Source: Thermoplasmatota archaeon (GTDB taxonomy: Archaea; Thermoplasmatota; Thermoplasmata; RBG-16-68-12; JAGMCJ01). From it: 18,998 nt of DNA. The DNA lies in NCBI GenBank assembly GCA_022848825.1, contig JAJISH010000397.1, forward strand, positions 1 through 18,998, read 5' to 3'. Positions 8,157 to 15,352 of the stretch are shown here, piece after piece. The position numbers and the translations under genes were made by a program. The notes beneath the pieces were generated by a model. That model saw only the letters and a list, made by a program, of their open reading frames with translations. It made no database searches and was not told where the DNA came from. The stretch's first letter is position 1. Every line of letters begins with the position of its first letter.

Positions 8157-9028
8157 TCCCTCCGATGAGGCCCGCTCCCCTCGCCTTTGCGGACGCGCGC
8201 GCGGACCTGCAGGGGGCGGAGTTCGTGATATTCGGCGTCCCCTTCGATGGGACGTCCACGTTCAGGAAGGGGTCCAGTCTCGCGCCTGAGAAGATAAGGG
8301 AGGCCTCCTACAACTTCGAGACCTACATCTTTGAGCAGGACATCGATCTTGATGACGTTCCAGTCCACGACGCGGGAGATGTCGAGTGCTCTGGCGGTGT
8401 GAAGGAGGTCCTTGGTCGCGTGCGGGACTTCTCGAGCGAAGTGGCGGACTCCGGCAAGATCCCCGTAGCGATCGGCGGTGACCATTCCTTTACCCCCGCG
8501 GTTGTCGAGAGCTTTGATGACATCGGTGTCGTGATCCTGGACGCTCACCTCGATTTCAGGGACTCGTACGAGGGCGAGGGACTCGGCCATGCGTGCACGA
8601 CCAGGCGCGTGTCAGAGGTGGTCGGAATCGACCATGTCATCCCGGTCGGTGTTCGGTCCTTTTCGAGGGAGGAATCGACGGATGCGAAGGATCTTGGACT
8701 GTCCTACATACCTGCCAGTGAGATCTTCGAGAAGAAGCTCATGGCGAGCACCGCGAGAAAGGCTCTGAGCTTCGTAGAGAGAAGCGACATCTACCTGTCG
8801 ATCGATATGGATGTGGTTGACCCAGCGTATGCTCCGGGCGTGGGAAACCCGGAACCGTTCGGATTGACCGCTGACCAGGTGAGGGAGCTCATCGACCTGC
8901 TCGGGAGCAGACTCGTGGGTGTGGATTTCGTCGAGGTCTCTCCTCCCCATGATTGTGGCACAACGGCATTGCTCACTGCGCGCCTCATAAGGGAGGCGAT
9001 CGCCGTGATGAAAAAGGCTCACAGATAA
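8153..9028 (+). CDS. speB: Agmatinase/ureohydrolase family enzyme
   Basis: A Mn-dependent ureohydrolase of the arginase/agmatinase family; agmatinase makes putrescine and urea from agmatine. All metal ligands are visible: His111 (GGDHSFT), Asp130, His132 and Asp134 (DAHLDFRD), Asp218 and Asp220 (SIDMDVVDPAYAPG). Glu261 sits in the conserved VDFVEVSPPHD. At 291 residues it is full length. GTG 8153 overlaps the aIF5A stop; ATG 8165, four codons later, is also possible. Coupling to aIF5A supports agmatinase over arginase or formiminoglutamase, and in Haloferax volcanii an agmatinase-like enzyme has been linked to the hypusine pathway, so action on an agmatine-modified aIF5A is conceivable. The 3' end overlaps the convergent gene by ten bases. 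Confidence 0.9.
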   Translation: MIPPMRPAPLAFADARADLQGAEFVIFGVPFDGTSTFRKGSSLAPEKIREASYNFETYIFEQDIDLDDVPVHDAGDVECSGGVKEVLGRVRDFSSEVADSGKIPVAIGGDHSFTPAVVESFDDIGVVILDAHLDFRDSYEGEGLGHACTTRRVSEVVGIDHVIPVGVRSFSREESTDAKDLGLSYIPASEIFEKKLMASTARKALSFVERSDIYLSIDMDVVDPAYAPGVGNPEPFGLTADQVRELIDLLGSRLVGVDFVEVSPPHDCGTTALLTARLIREAIAVMKKAHR

Positions 9029-9624
9029 CCGGGGATGTCCGCTGTCCTGTGAGAGATCTTCTCGAGGTCCACCCTCCTCAGCTCATCGTCAAACTTCTTG
9101 TCGACGGAACCCTTCCTCTCCTTGAGGTCGATGACCTTCGTGGTGTCCTCCCCGGCGTCCTTTCTGAGCGTCTCGATCTCCTTGACAAGGGCGATGTCTA
9201 TCTTGACGCCGTTCATTCCGAGTATCCAAAGGGTGTTCCTCATGATGTCGAGCTCGAGCACCATCCTCTCCCTGGTTCCGATCCTATTCAGTTTCCGACT
9301 CATCTTCACCAGGAAGTCCCGATGACTCTTCAGGGCGTTGAGGATGTTGTCTATCCTCTCGCTCGTCCTCAGAAGGTACTCCTCGAGCCTCATGACAGCA
9401 CCGTTGAGGTCCCCCATGAGCCCGCCCTCGCCCTTCTTCGTCCTGGTCGTGATCCTGAGGGCGTCCATCATGATCCCTTCGCGCTTGATTCGGGTCTCCA
9501 GCTTCCTCTCCAGGGCTCTCGTCTTCTTCTTCTCTTCCGCCAGTTGCTTCTGAATGGATTTCAGACGCCGCTCTACCTTGTCAAGACGCCCCTGGAGTTT
9601 GCTGGCATCCCCTGGCCCCGTCAT
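9019..9624 (-). CDS. Coiled-coil protein of unknown function
   Basis: A 201-residue soluble, strongly charged protein. A long coiled coil runs through about residues 8-50 (LQGRLDKVERRLKSIQKQL, then Lys/Glu-rich), a middle segment (LNGAVMRLEEYLLRTSERID, about 70-95) is helical, and the C-terminal third is also mainly helix. No membrane segment, Cys cluster or catalytic motif is seen, and I do not recognise the family. The frame is open upstream to a GTG at 9738 and contains another ATG at 9714, but that stretch has atypical, AT-richer codons and lies in the divergent promoter region, so ATG at 9624 is preferred. It converges on and overlaps the agmatinase gene by ten bases and diverges from the ABC operon. 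Confidence 0.72.
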   Translation of the reverse strand: MTGPGDASKLQGRLDKVERRLKSIQKQLAEEKKKTRALERKLETRIKREGIMMDALRITTRTKKGEGGLMGDLNGAVMRLEEYLLRTSERIDNILNALKSHRDFLVKMSRKLNRIGTRERMVLELDIMRNTLWILGMNGVKIDIALVKEIETLRKDAGEDTTKVIDLKERKGSVDKKFDDELRRVDLEKISHRTADIPGYL

Positions 9625-9642
9625 CTGCCTTATGATTGCCCG

Positions 9643-9655
9643 AGTAGAATAAGAA
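9643..9655 (-). promoter_or_regulatory. Possible weak box A for the coiled-coil gene
   Basis: On the minus strand CTTATTCT (9645-9652) lies about 25 bases before ATG 9624. It is a poor match to the consensus but is at the correct distance for a leaderless transcript. The intergenic region 9625-9779 (155 bases) contains this and the divergent ABC promoter, and I see nothing else in it. Confidence 0.3.
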
Positions 9656-9752
9656 GTTTGTGATATCGTTCTCGACCGGCGGATTCTATGCTTGGCTGGG
9701 GTTGGATTGCTCATGTCTGGTCTCAAGTCATCCGTCACTTGTGGTCAGATTC

Positions 9753-9761
9753 CTTAAATAC
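9753..9761 (+). promoter_or_regulatory. Predicted TATA/box A for the ABC-2 operon
   Basis: TTAAATA at 9754-9760 is centred about 23 bases before ATG 9780, predicting a leaderless mRNA for the ATPase gene and supporting this start over upstream in-frame candidates. Confidence 0.6.
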
Positions 9762-9779
9762 CGTGCACATCCTAATCGA

Positions 9780-10817
9780 ATGACTATGAGCGAACCTATC
9801 ATTGCGATAGAGAACATCTCGAAGACCTTCACTTCCAAGGAGCGAGGAAAAGGACGGAAGCGGAAGAAGAAGGTCGAGGCGCTCAAGGATGTGAGCCTTG
9901 AGATCTTCGACGGAGAGGTATTCGGCTTGCTGGGGCCCAACGGTGCTGGGAAGACCACCCTGATCAAGTGTCTCACGACACTGCTGCTCCCGACATCAGG
10001 AACCGCCTGGATAAATGGTTTCAACCTTCAGAAGGAGGAGAACAAGGTGCGAGCTTCCATCGGTTGCATGCTGATGGGCGAGCGGGGACTCTATTGGAAG
10101 CTTACGGGCAGGGAGAACCTGGACTACTTCGGAGCGCTCTACTATATCCCCAAGAACGTCAGAAGGGAGAGGATCGACTACCTTGTCGATCTTCTGGAGC
10201 TCTCGGACTTCGTGGACAGGACGGTGGAGACGTATTCGAGCGGGCAAAAGATGATCCTGGCATTTGCCAAGTCTCTGATCAACGATGCTCCCATCCTCTT
10301 CCTTGACGAGCCCACTGTGACGATGGACGTTCACGCGGCACGCAACCTGAGGAGCATAGTCAGGAGTCTGAACAAGGAGGGCCACACGATAATCTACACC
10401 ACACACTTGATGGCGGAGGCCGACGAGCTCTGTGACCGGGTGGCCATCATAGACCGAGGTGAGATCATCGCCCTCGGTCCTCCCAGCGAGCTCAAGTCCT
10501 CGATCCCGCAGGAGAGCGTCGTCGACGTGGAAGGTGTGATACCTGAGTCCGCCCGGAACAGGATAGTCGAGATACCGGGGATAAGGACGGCAGTGGTCAA
10601 GGATGAGACGAACGGGAAGACAATGCTGGGGATAATTTGCGACAACAGCCGAAGGGTGCTCCCGAAGATAATCGACGTGCTCGTGGAGGAGGACGCGATC
10701 ATTGAGTACATAAGCCCGCAGGAAGTGACGCTCGAGGACGTTTTCATTGCCAAGACCGGGAGGTCTCTGAGCATAGACACGAGGGAGATTGTGACGCCCA
10801 AGGATGCGGGGAAGTGA
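9780..10817 (+). CDS. ABC-2 exporter ATP-binding protein
   Basis: Cytoplasmic ATPase of an ABC-2 (DrrA/NatA-like) exporter, working with the two downstream permeases. Walker A is GPNGAGKTT (52-60), the signature SSGQK (153-157) and Walker B ILFLDEP (172-178), with the switch His209 in TTHLM. After the nucleotide-binding domain (about 7-240) is a C-terminal domain of roughly 100 residues typical of ABC-2 ATPases. Oddities: a Lys/Arg insertion (GKGRKRKKK) between the first two strands; the usual Q-loop glutamine replaced within LMGERGLYWKLTG; and the D-loop GLD replaced by TMDV. ATG 9780 fits the TATA element, with ATG 9786 as alternative. The stop overlaps the next gene's GTG. Confidence 0.93.
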   Translation: MTMSEPIIAIENISKTFTSKERGKGRKRKKKVEALKDVSLEIFDGEVFGLLGPNGAGKTTLIKCLTTLLLPTSGTAWINGFNLQKEENKVRASIGCMLMGERGLYWKLTGRENLDYFGALYYIPKNVRRERIDYLVDLLELSDFVDRTVETYSSGQKMILAFAKSLINDAPILFLDEPTVTMDVHAARNLRSIVRSLNKEGHTIIYTTHLMAEADELCDRVAIIDRGEIIALGPPSELKSSIPQESVVDVEGVIPESARNRIVEIPGIRTAVVKDETNGKTMLGIICDNSRRVLPKIIDVLVEEDAIIEYISPQEVTLEDVFIAKTGRSLSIDTREIVTPKDAGK

Positions 10818-11689
10818 CGGCAAAGACTGTGCACAAGAACCTGGGCCTCTCGGAGATCTCATGGAGGTCCTCACTCGGTGTCACGAAGACCGTTCTGATC
10901 GCGCGGTTCAAGATCGTCCTTCGATACAAGGGCGCCATTGTGTTCGACATGATACTCCCGGTAATCCTGGCGGCCCTTCCCATCCTCCTCGGTGTGGCGA
11001 TTGCGGGACAGGCCGCAGCTCAGAATTTCGAGGACGCCACGGGGACGGAGAACTACAAGCTCTACATGCTCATCGGCGCGAGCACGTTCATCGTCGTCAC
11101 GCTCATGCTTTGGCTCGTTGGCTACTGGATAAGGAGAGAGATGGAGACAGGGACGCTCGAGTCCGTCTATGCTTCCCCTGCCAAGAGGGTCGAGGTCCTG
11201 TCGGGAGTCACGTTGTACGCGCTCATCAGATCGCTCATGGCATTCGCGTTCGCCATGGTAGTGGGCTCTTTCATCTTCCAGGTCGATCTCTTCCAGGGCG
11301 AGATGGCATTGGCATTGGCCTTTGTCGTCATCGGCATAATCCCGTTGTGGGGCATCAGCTTCGCGTTTGGAGCCCTGATCCTCAAGGTGAAAGAGGCCGA
11401 TTCTCTGATCCAGGTCATGCAGTGGGTCGTGGCGTTCTTCATGGGGATATTCTTCCCGATCACGGTGTTCCCGCCCTTCCTCAGGTACGTGGCGTTGAGC
11501 TTCCCGCCAACCTGGATGACGAACGGGGTCAGGGCCTCGTTGCTGGACGTCGCCTACTTCTTCGGGACGTGGTACCTCGATCTGGCGGTCCTCTTGGCCT
11601 TCGCAGCGGTCCTCCCGCTCGTAGGGTACACAGTCTTCTTGAGGACTGAGCGCAGGATTAAGAAGAACGAGGGGGTTGGACAATTCTGA
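10814..11689 (+). CDS. ABC-2 type permease, paralogue 1
   Basis: An integral membrane subunit of 291 residues with about six hydrophobic segments (for example GAIVFDMILPVILAALPILL, FIVVTLMLWLVGYW and the C-terminal LAVLLAFAAVLPLVGYTVFL). GTLESVYASPAKR and the FFMGIFFPITVFPP-like loop are typical of ABC-2/DrrB-type permeases. It starts at GTG 10814, overlapping the ATPase stop by four bases, with GGGG just ahead. It is paralogous to the next gene (GTLES-x-Y-x-SPA, K-x-KE and FFP segments shared) and the two probably form a heterodimeric channel. The loop between helices 1 and 2 is short (AAAQNFEDATGTENY), unlike its partner. Substrate unknown; lipids, drugs or polysaccharides are known for this class. 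Confidence 0.9.
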   Translation: MTAKTVHKNLGLSEISWRSSLGVTKTVLIARFKIVLRYKGAIVFDMILPVILAALPILLGVAIAGQAAAQNFEDATGTENYKLYMLIGASTFIVVTLMLWLVGYWIRREMETGTLESVYASPAKRVEVLSGVTLYALIRSLMAFAFAMVVGSFIFQVDLFQGEMALALAFVVIGIIPLWGISFAFGALILKVKEADSLIQVMQWVVAFFMGIFFPITVFPPFLRYVALSFPPTWMTNGVRASLLDVAYFFGTWYLDLAVLLAFAAVLPLVGYTVFLRTERRIKKNEGVGQF

Positions 11690-13023
11690 AGGGAAAAACC
11701 GTCAGCAGGGGATTCGGCCTTTCGGATTTCTCCTTCAAGCAGAGCATTGCGACGTTCATTTCCATGTCGAAGAAGACCATCGTGGAGTTCTCCAGGTACC
11801 CCTTGTCCTTCGGTGCGATCTTCCTTCAGATATTCCTCATGGTGCTCATGTTCATGTTCGCGGTCTTTGCCTTTTCGTCTCCGACGCAGGCGCTTGACTC
11901 CTTCGAGGACGCGTCCCTGTCGGGCTGGGCAGAGGACCCGCTCTCCCACGTCGGCGAAGGGGAGTTCTATCGAGTACTGACGGGCCCGTACGGGGATGAG
12001 CCGTCGATGGTCACATTCCTGAACCTTACGGACCCAGCTCATTCATACGGTGTGGAGAAGAACCCGGAGGGCGTGTCCGATTGGTCGGCCTTCAAGCAGA
12101 TACAGATAGGGCTATATTCGTCCAGTGGAACGACCGCGGACGTCTCGATCCAGCTGAAAGGGGATTCTGGCGAGAACGGGACATGGTGGGAGTCCGACAT
12201 CGTGGGCTTTGGCGGAGGCCAGGACACCCTCGTCTTCAACATCACTGACTTCGGCGGGGAGAACTCGACACTGGAAAGTGTGGATTCGCTCAGCATAAGG
12301 TTTCAGAACGCCGATAACGGAACGATCGTGTACGTAACCCAAATAGACATGGTCCTGACGCCCCAAGGAGCGAGACTGGCTGGCGTCATGATGTACGGGT
12401 TCGTCATCTTCATCTTCCTCAGTTTCATACTCTGGGAGGTGGGCTTCTCCATCAGGGAGGAACAGTTCCGCGGGACGTTGGAGTCTCTCTATCTGTCACC
12501 GGCGAACAAGTTCAGCAACCTCATATCCAGGGTCTTCGCGATCTTCATGTGGATCACCGTGATCGCCTCGATAGCCCTCGTTGTCGTTTCCAACATCGCA
12601 GGCGGTCTTCCGTTGAACAACGTCGCTCTCGCCTTCCTGATCCTCTTCCTCACCGTCTCGGGGATACTCGGGATGGCGTTCTTCGTCGCTGGTCTCACGA
12701 TAAGGATCAAGGAGAGCGCCGCTCTTCTCGTGAACTTCCTTCAGTTCTTCTTCATGATATTCTGCGCCGCGTTCTTCCCCTTCCGTGCGCTGCCATCCGT
12801 CGTCGTCGACTACGTGAGCAGGTGGATACCGGTGAGCTACGGCGTGGATGCGTTCAGATCGGTGCTCATAGGGTTGCCAGAGGGGTACCCTGAACTGCTC
12901 CCCTTCGAGGCCGAGATGGTGGTGGTCGTGCTCTTCGGCATCCTCTCGCCCCTTCTCGGATATCTCTACTACAGGCATTCGGAGAAGAAAGCAAGAATCC
13001 AGGGGACCCTCGGCGAGTACTAG
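11686..13023 (+). CDS. ABC-2 type permease, paralogue 2, with large extracytoplasmic beta-sandwich insert; probable CTG start
   Basis: A 445-residue partner of the preceding permease. From a CTG at 11686 the N-terminus aligns without gaps to paralogue 1 from its first codon: K4-T5-V6, G11-L12-S13, S16, S20 and R37-Y38 are identical. The CTG overlaps the upstream TGA exactly as the GTG of paralogue 1 overlaps the ATPase stop, and GAGGGGG lies ahead at 11669-11675. No ATG, GTG or TTG occurs in frame from 11662 until ATG 11764, the conventional start, which would lose 26 residues. Between helix 1 (about 43-64) and helix 2 (about 232-252) is an extracytoplasmic domain of about 160 residues resembling a galactose-binding/CBM jelly roll ([12 protein letters not shown], then beta strands), with five N-x-S/T sequons. 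Helices 2 onward match ABC-2 permeases ([14 protein letters not shown]). The insert could bind glycans or substrate at the cell surface. Confidence 0.87.
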   Translation: MKGKTVSRGFGLSDFSFKQSIATFISMSKKTIVEFSRYPLSFGAIFLQIFLMVLMFMFAVFAFSSPTQALDSFEDASLSGWAEDPLSHVGEGEFYRVLTGPYGDEPSMVTFLNLTDPAHSYGVEKNPEGVSDWSAFKQIQIGLYSSSGTTADVSIQLKGDSGENGTWWESDIVGFGGGQDTLVFNITDFGGENSTLESVDSLSIRFQNADNGTIVYVTQIDMVLTPQGARLAGVMMYGFVIFIFLSFILWEVGFSIREEQFRGTLESLYLSPANKFSNLISRVFAIFMWITVIASIALVVVSNIAGGLPLNNVALAFLILFLTVSGILGMAFFVAGLTIRIKESAALLVNFLQFFFMIFCAAFFPFRALPSVVVDYVSRWIPVSYGVDAFRSVLIGLPEGYPELLPFEAEMVVVVLFGILSPLLGYLYYRHSEKKARIQGTLGEY

Positions 13024-13035
13024 AAGAGAGCAATC

Positions 13036-13045
13036 CTTTAATATC
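13036..13045 (+). promoter_or_regulatory. Predicted TATA/box A for the rtcB operon
   Basis: TTTAATAT (13037-13044) lies just downstream of the permease stop and about 35 bases before ATG 13076. Transcription would start near 13065, close to the GGGAGGTG ribosome binding site (13063-13070). Confidence 0.55.
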
Positions 13046-13075
13046 CTCTGTCCTCTCTTTCAGGGAGGTGTGAAG

Positions 13076-14533
13076 ATGCCGCGATGGAATGGTCCGCTGA
13101 AGCAAATCGATGAGTTCCGATACGAGATTCCGAGCAGCTACAAGCATGGAATGAGAACAAGCGGGCTGATCTACGTGGACGAGAAGATGATGAAGAACGT
13201 CATCAGGGACAACGCTCTGGAGCAGGTCGCGAACGTCGCGACGCTCCCGGGGATACTGAAGAAGTCCATGGCGATGCCGGACATTCACTGGGGATACGGA
13301 TTCCCTATCGGAGGCGTTGCTGGCATGGACCCTGACGAAGGTGTCATCTCCCCAGGCGGAGTGGGCTATGACATCAACTGCGGCGTGAGAATGCTCACGA
13401 CCAACCTCACCGTGAAGGACGTGTCGCCCAAGCTCAAGGAGCTCATCGACACTATGTTCACGAACGTCCCGTCGGGCCTTGGGTCGAAGGGGAAGGTGAG
13501 AGTCGACAGCAGGACGCTCACCCAGGTCCTTGAGGAAGGAGCCAAGTGGGCCGTGGAGAGCGGCTACGGTTGGCAGGAAGATCTGGAACATCTCGAGGAG
13601 GGCGGGGGCATGGAAGGCGCGGACTCCGGGAAGGTGAGCCAGAAGGCGATTGACAGAGGGAAGTCTCAGCTCGGAAGCCTGGGCGCTGGCAACCACTTCC
13701 TGGAAATCCAGAAGGTCGACCAGATCAGGAATGAGGAAGCCGCGAAGAGGATGGGCGTCAACGAGCTGGACCAGATAATAGTGATGATACACACGGGCTC
13801 CAGGGGCTGCGGTCACCAGATAGCCAGCGACTACATCCGCAAGATGGAGGTGGCTTACAGGAAGTATGGGATCGATCTCCCGGACAGACAGCTTGCCTGC
13901 GCGCCGATAGACTCTCCAGAGGGACGGGACTACTTCTCCGCGATGGCGTGCGGCGCTAACTTCGCCTGGACGAACAGGCAGATGATCCTCCATTGGATAA
14001 GGGAATCCTTCGAGCAGGTGTTTGGCCAGAAGGCGGAGGACATGGGACTGAGGGTCATCTACGACGTGGCCCATAACATAGCCAAGTTCGAAGAGCACGA
14101 CGTGGACGGAAGGAGAATGAAGGTCTGCGTCCACAGGAAGGGGGCGACAAGGGCGTTCGGTCCGGGCAGACCGGAAGTCACTTCGGACTACAGGGAATTC
14201 GGACAACCCGTCCTCATCCCTGGGGACATGGGAACGCACTCGTTCCTGCTCCTGGGCACGGACGAGGCGATGGCGCAGACATTCGGCTCCACCTGTCACG
14301 GTGCGGGCCGTGTGATGTCTAGACGCCAGGCGACGAGGATGTTCAGAGCCGATGAGGTCAGGAGCCAACTGCAGAGGAAGGGCATATACGTTCACGCGGC
14401 GAGCATGAAGGGCATCGTTGAGGAGGCTCCCGATGTCTACAAGGACATACTGGACGTCGTCAAGGTCGCCAGCGGTGCAGGGATATCCAGCGTAGTTGCA
14501 CGCATGTCCCCGATGGGCGTTGTGAAGGGGTAG
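13076..14533 (+). CDS. rtcB: RNA-splicing ligase RtcB
   Basis: RtcB joins tRNA exon halves after intron removal by linking a 2',3'-cyclic phosphate (or 3'-phosphate) end to a 5'-OH, using GTP and Mn. In numbering two lower than from the GTG at 13070, visible ligands and active-site residues are Asp99 and Cys102 (GYDINCGVR), Asn206-His207 (GAGNHFLE), His239 (HTGSRGCGH), His333 ([10 protein letters not shown]) and the guanylylated His408 (TCHGAGR). It is intein-free and of normal length (485 residues). ATG 13076 has a strong GGGAGGTG at good spacing, so it is preferred over GTG 13070, which lies within that site. The archease cofactor gene is not adjacent. The archaemetzincin gene follows after one base. 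Confidence 0.97.
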   Translation: MPRWNGPLKQIDEFRYEIPSSYKHGMRTSGLIYVDEKMMKNVIRDNALEQVANVATLPGILKKSMAMPDIHWGYGFPIGGVAGMDPDEGVISPGGVGYDINCGVRMLTTNLTVKDVSPKLKELIDTMFTNVPSGLGSKGKVRVDSRTLTQVLEEGAKWAVESGYGWQEDLEHLEEGGGMEGADSGKVSQKAIDRGKSQLGSLGAGNHFLEIQKVDQIRNEEAAKRMGVNELDQIIVMIHTGSRGCGHQIASDYIRKMEVAYRKYGIDLPDRQLACAPIDSPEGRDYFSAMACGANFAWTNRQMILHWIRESFEQVFGQKAEDMGLRVIYDVAHNIAKFEEHDVDGRRMKVCVHRKGATRAFGPGRPEVTSDYREFGQPVLIPGDMGTHSFLLLGTDEAMAQTFGSTCHGAGRVMSRRQATRMFRADEVRSQLQRKGIYVHAASMKGIVEEAPDVYKDILDVVKVASGAGISSVVARMSPMGVVKG

Positions 14534-14534
14534 A

Positions 14535-15035
14535 TTGAGGACGGCTATTCTCCCGATCGGCGACATGGACGATTTCATCCTCACGCATCTGGCTTCCGAG
14601 CTGTCCGTCTTCGGCGACGTTGAGATCCTGCCGAGAGTGGATGTGCCTGAGTCTGCGCACAGACCGCGCAGGGGTCAATATCTCGCCTCCGACCTTAAGG
14701 AGCTGACAGCGTCGTTTCCGCACGACAAGGTTCTCGGGGTCGTGGACGTTGACATCTACGAGGGTTCGAATAGGTTCGTCTTCGGGTTGGCCGATGTCAA
14801 GGGGAGGTCTGCCATCATATCATTGAACAGATTGAAGGGTGATGCCGAGACATTCAAGCAAAGAGCGGCGAAGGAGGCCTTGCACGAGCTCGGACACACG
14901 TTCGGGTTGCGTCACTGCCAAGATAGGAGTTGCGTCATGACGTTCTCGAAGTCCTTGGCGGACACGGACGCAAAGCAAAAGGATTATTGCCAATTCTGCG
15001 CTCTCAGACTCAGGACTGCGGGAGTATTCCCGTAG
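14535..15035 (+). CDS. amzA: Archaemetzincin (zinc metalloprotease)
   Basis: A 166-residue metzincin-type zinc protease. The signature H117-E-L-G-H121-T-F-G-L-R-H127-C128, then C133-V-M135 and C152-x-x-C155, matches archaemetzincins: three His bind the catalytic zinc, Glu118 is the base, Met135 makes the Met-turn, and the four Cys bind a second zinc. The N-terminal ILPIGDMDDFIL is also typical. No signal peptide, so it acts in the cytoplasm; physiological substrates of the family are poorly known. The start is TTG one base after the rtcB stop, with AAGGGG just upstream; no other start in frame preserves the conserved N-terminus, and coupling to rtcB is likely. Confidence 0.94.
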   Translation: MRTAILPIGDMDDFILTHLASELSVFGDVEILPRVDVPESAHRPRRGQYLASDLKELTASFPHDKVLGVVDVDIYEGSNRFVFGLADVKGRSAIISLNRLKGDAETFKQRAAKEALHELGHTFGLRHCQDRSCVMTFSKSLADTDAKQKDYCQFCALRLRTAGVFP

Positions 15036-15044
15036 GTGAAGCGC

Positions 15045-15350
15045 ATGTTGGCGGAAGTGAGCATATTCCCGGTAGGAGAGGGCGTGAGCCTGAGCAAGTG
15101 GGTCGGCAGATGCCTGAGGATAATCGACGGAAGCGGCCTGCGGTACCAGCTCAACCCGATGGGCACGGTGATCGAGGGCGACTACGACGTGGTGATGGCG
15201 GTCATCCGGAGGTGCCACATGGCGGTCCTCGAGGACACGGAGCGGGTCTCTACGTACATCAAGATCGACGACCGGAAAGCCACCAAGGAAGCGATGCTCA
15301 AGAAGGTCCAGAGCGTCGAAGAGCGCGCCGGAAGGCCCCTCAGCAGGTGA
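15045..15350 (+). CDS. MTH1187/YkoF-like thiamine-binding family protein
   Basis: A 101-residue protein of the MTH1187/DUF77 family (Thiamine_BP fold). It starts LAEVSIFPVGEG and continues with a Ser-rich step (VSLSKWVGRCLRII), LNPMGTVIEGDYD, and the terminal IKIDDRK, all typical. Members form ferredoxin-like oligomers, and some relatives bind thiamine or pyrimidine moieties; the role in archaea is not settled. ATG 15045 has AGGTGA (15034-15039) at five-base spacing, so it is chosen over GTG 15036, which directly follows the archaemetzincin stop. It ends the rtcB operon and converges on the MFS gene with a two-base gap, leaving almost no space for a terminator. Confidence 0.88.
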   Translation: MLAEVSIFPVGEGVSLSKWVGRCLRIIDGSGLRYQLNPMGTVIEGDYDVVMAVIRRCHMAVLEDTERVSTYIKIDDRKATKEAMLKKVQSVEERAGRPLSR

Positions 15351-15352
15351 TC

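Noticed and set aside
8953-9663. A 236-codon plus-strand frame opposite the coiled-coil gene
   Set aside because: The two frames compete; the minus-strand product has coherent heptad structure and normal codon use, while the plus product has none.
9625-9738. N-terminal extension of the minus-strand coiled-coil gene to GTG 9738
   Set aside because: Its codons are AT-richer and unlike the rest of the gene, and the region overlaps the divergent promoter zone; ATG 9624 has a box A-like element at the correct distance.
13076-14533. Possible intein in RtcB, as occurs in some archaea
   Set aside because: All active-site motifs are contiguous and the length is normal.
12866-14584. A 572-codon open frame on the minus strand opposite rtcB
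   Set aside because: It lies antisense to a fully conserved RtcB, has no recognisable motif, and is rich in His, Arg and Leu as expected from the reverse of GC-rich codons.
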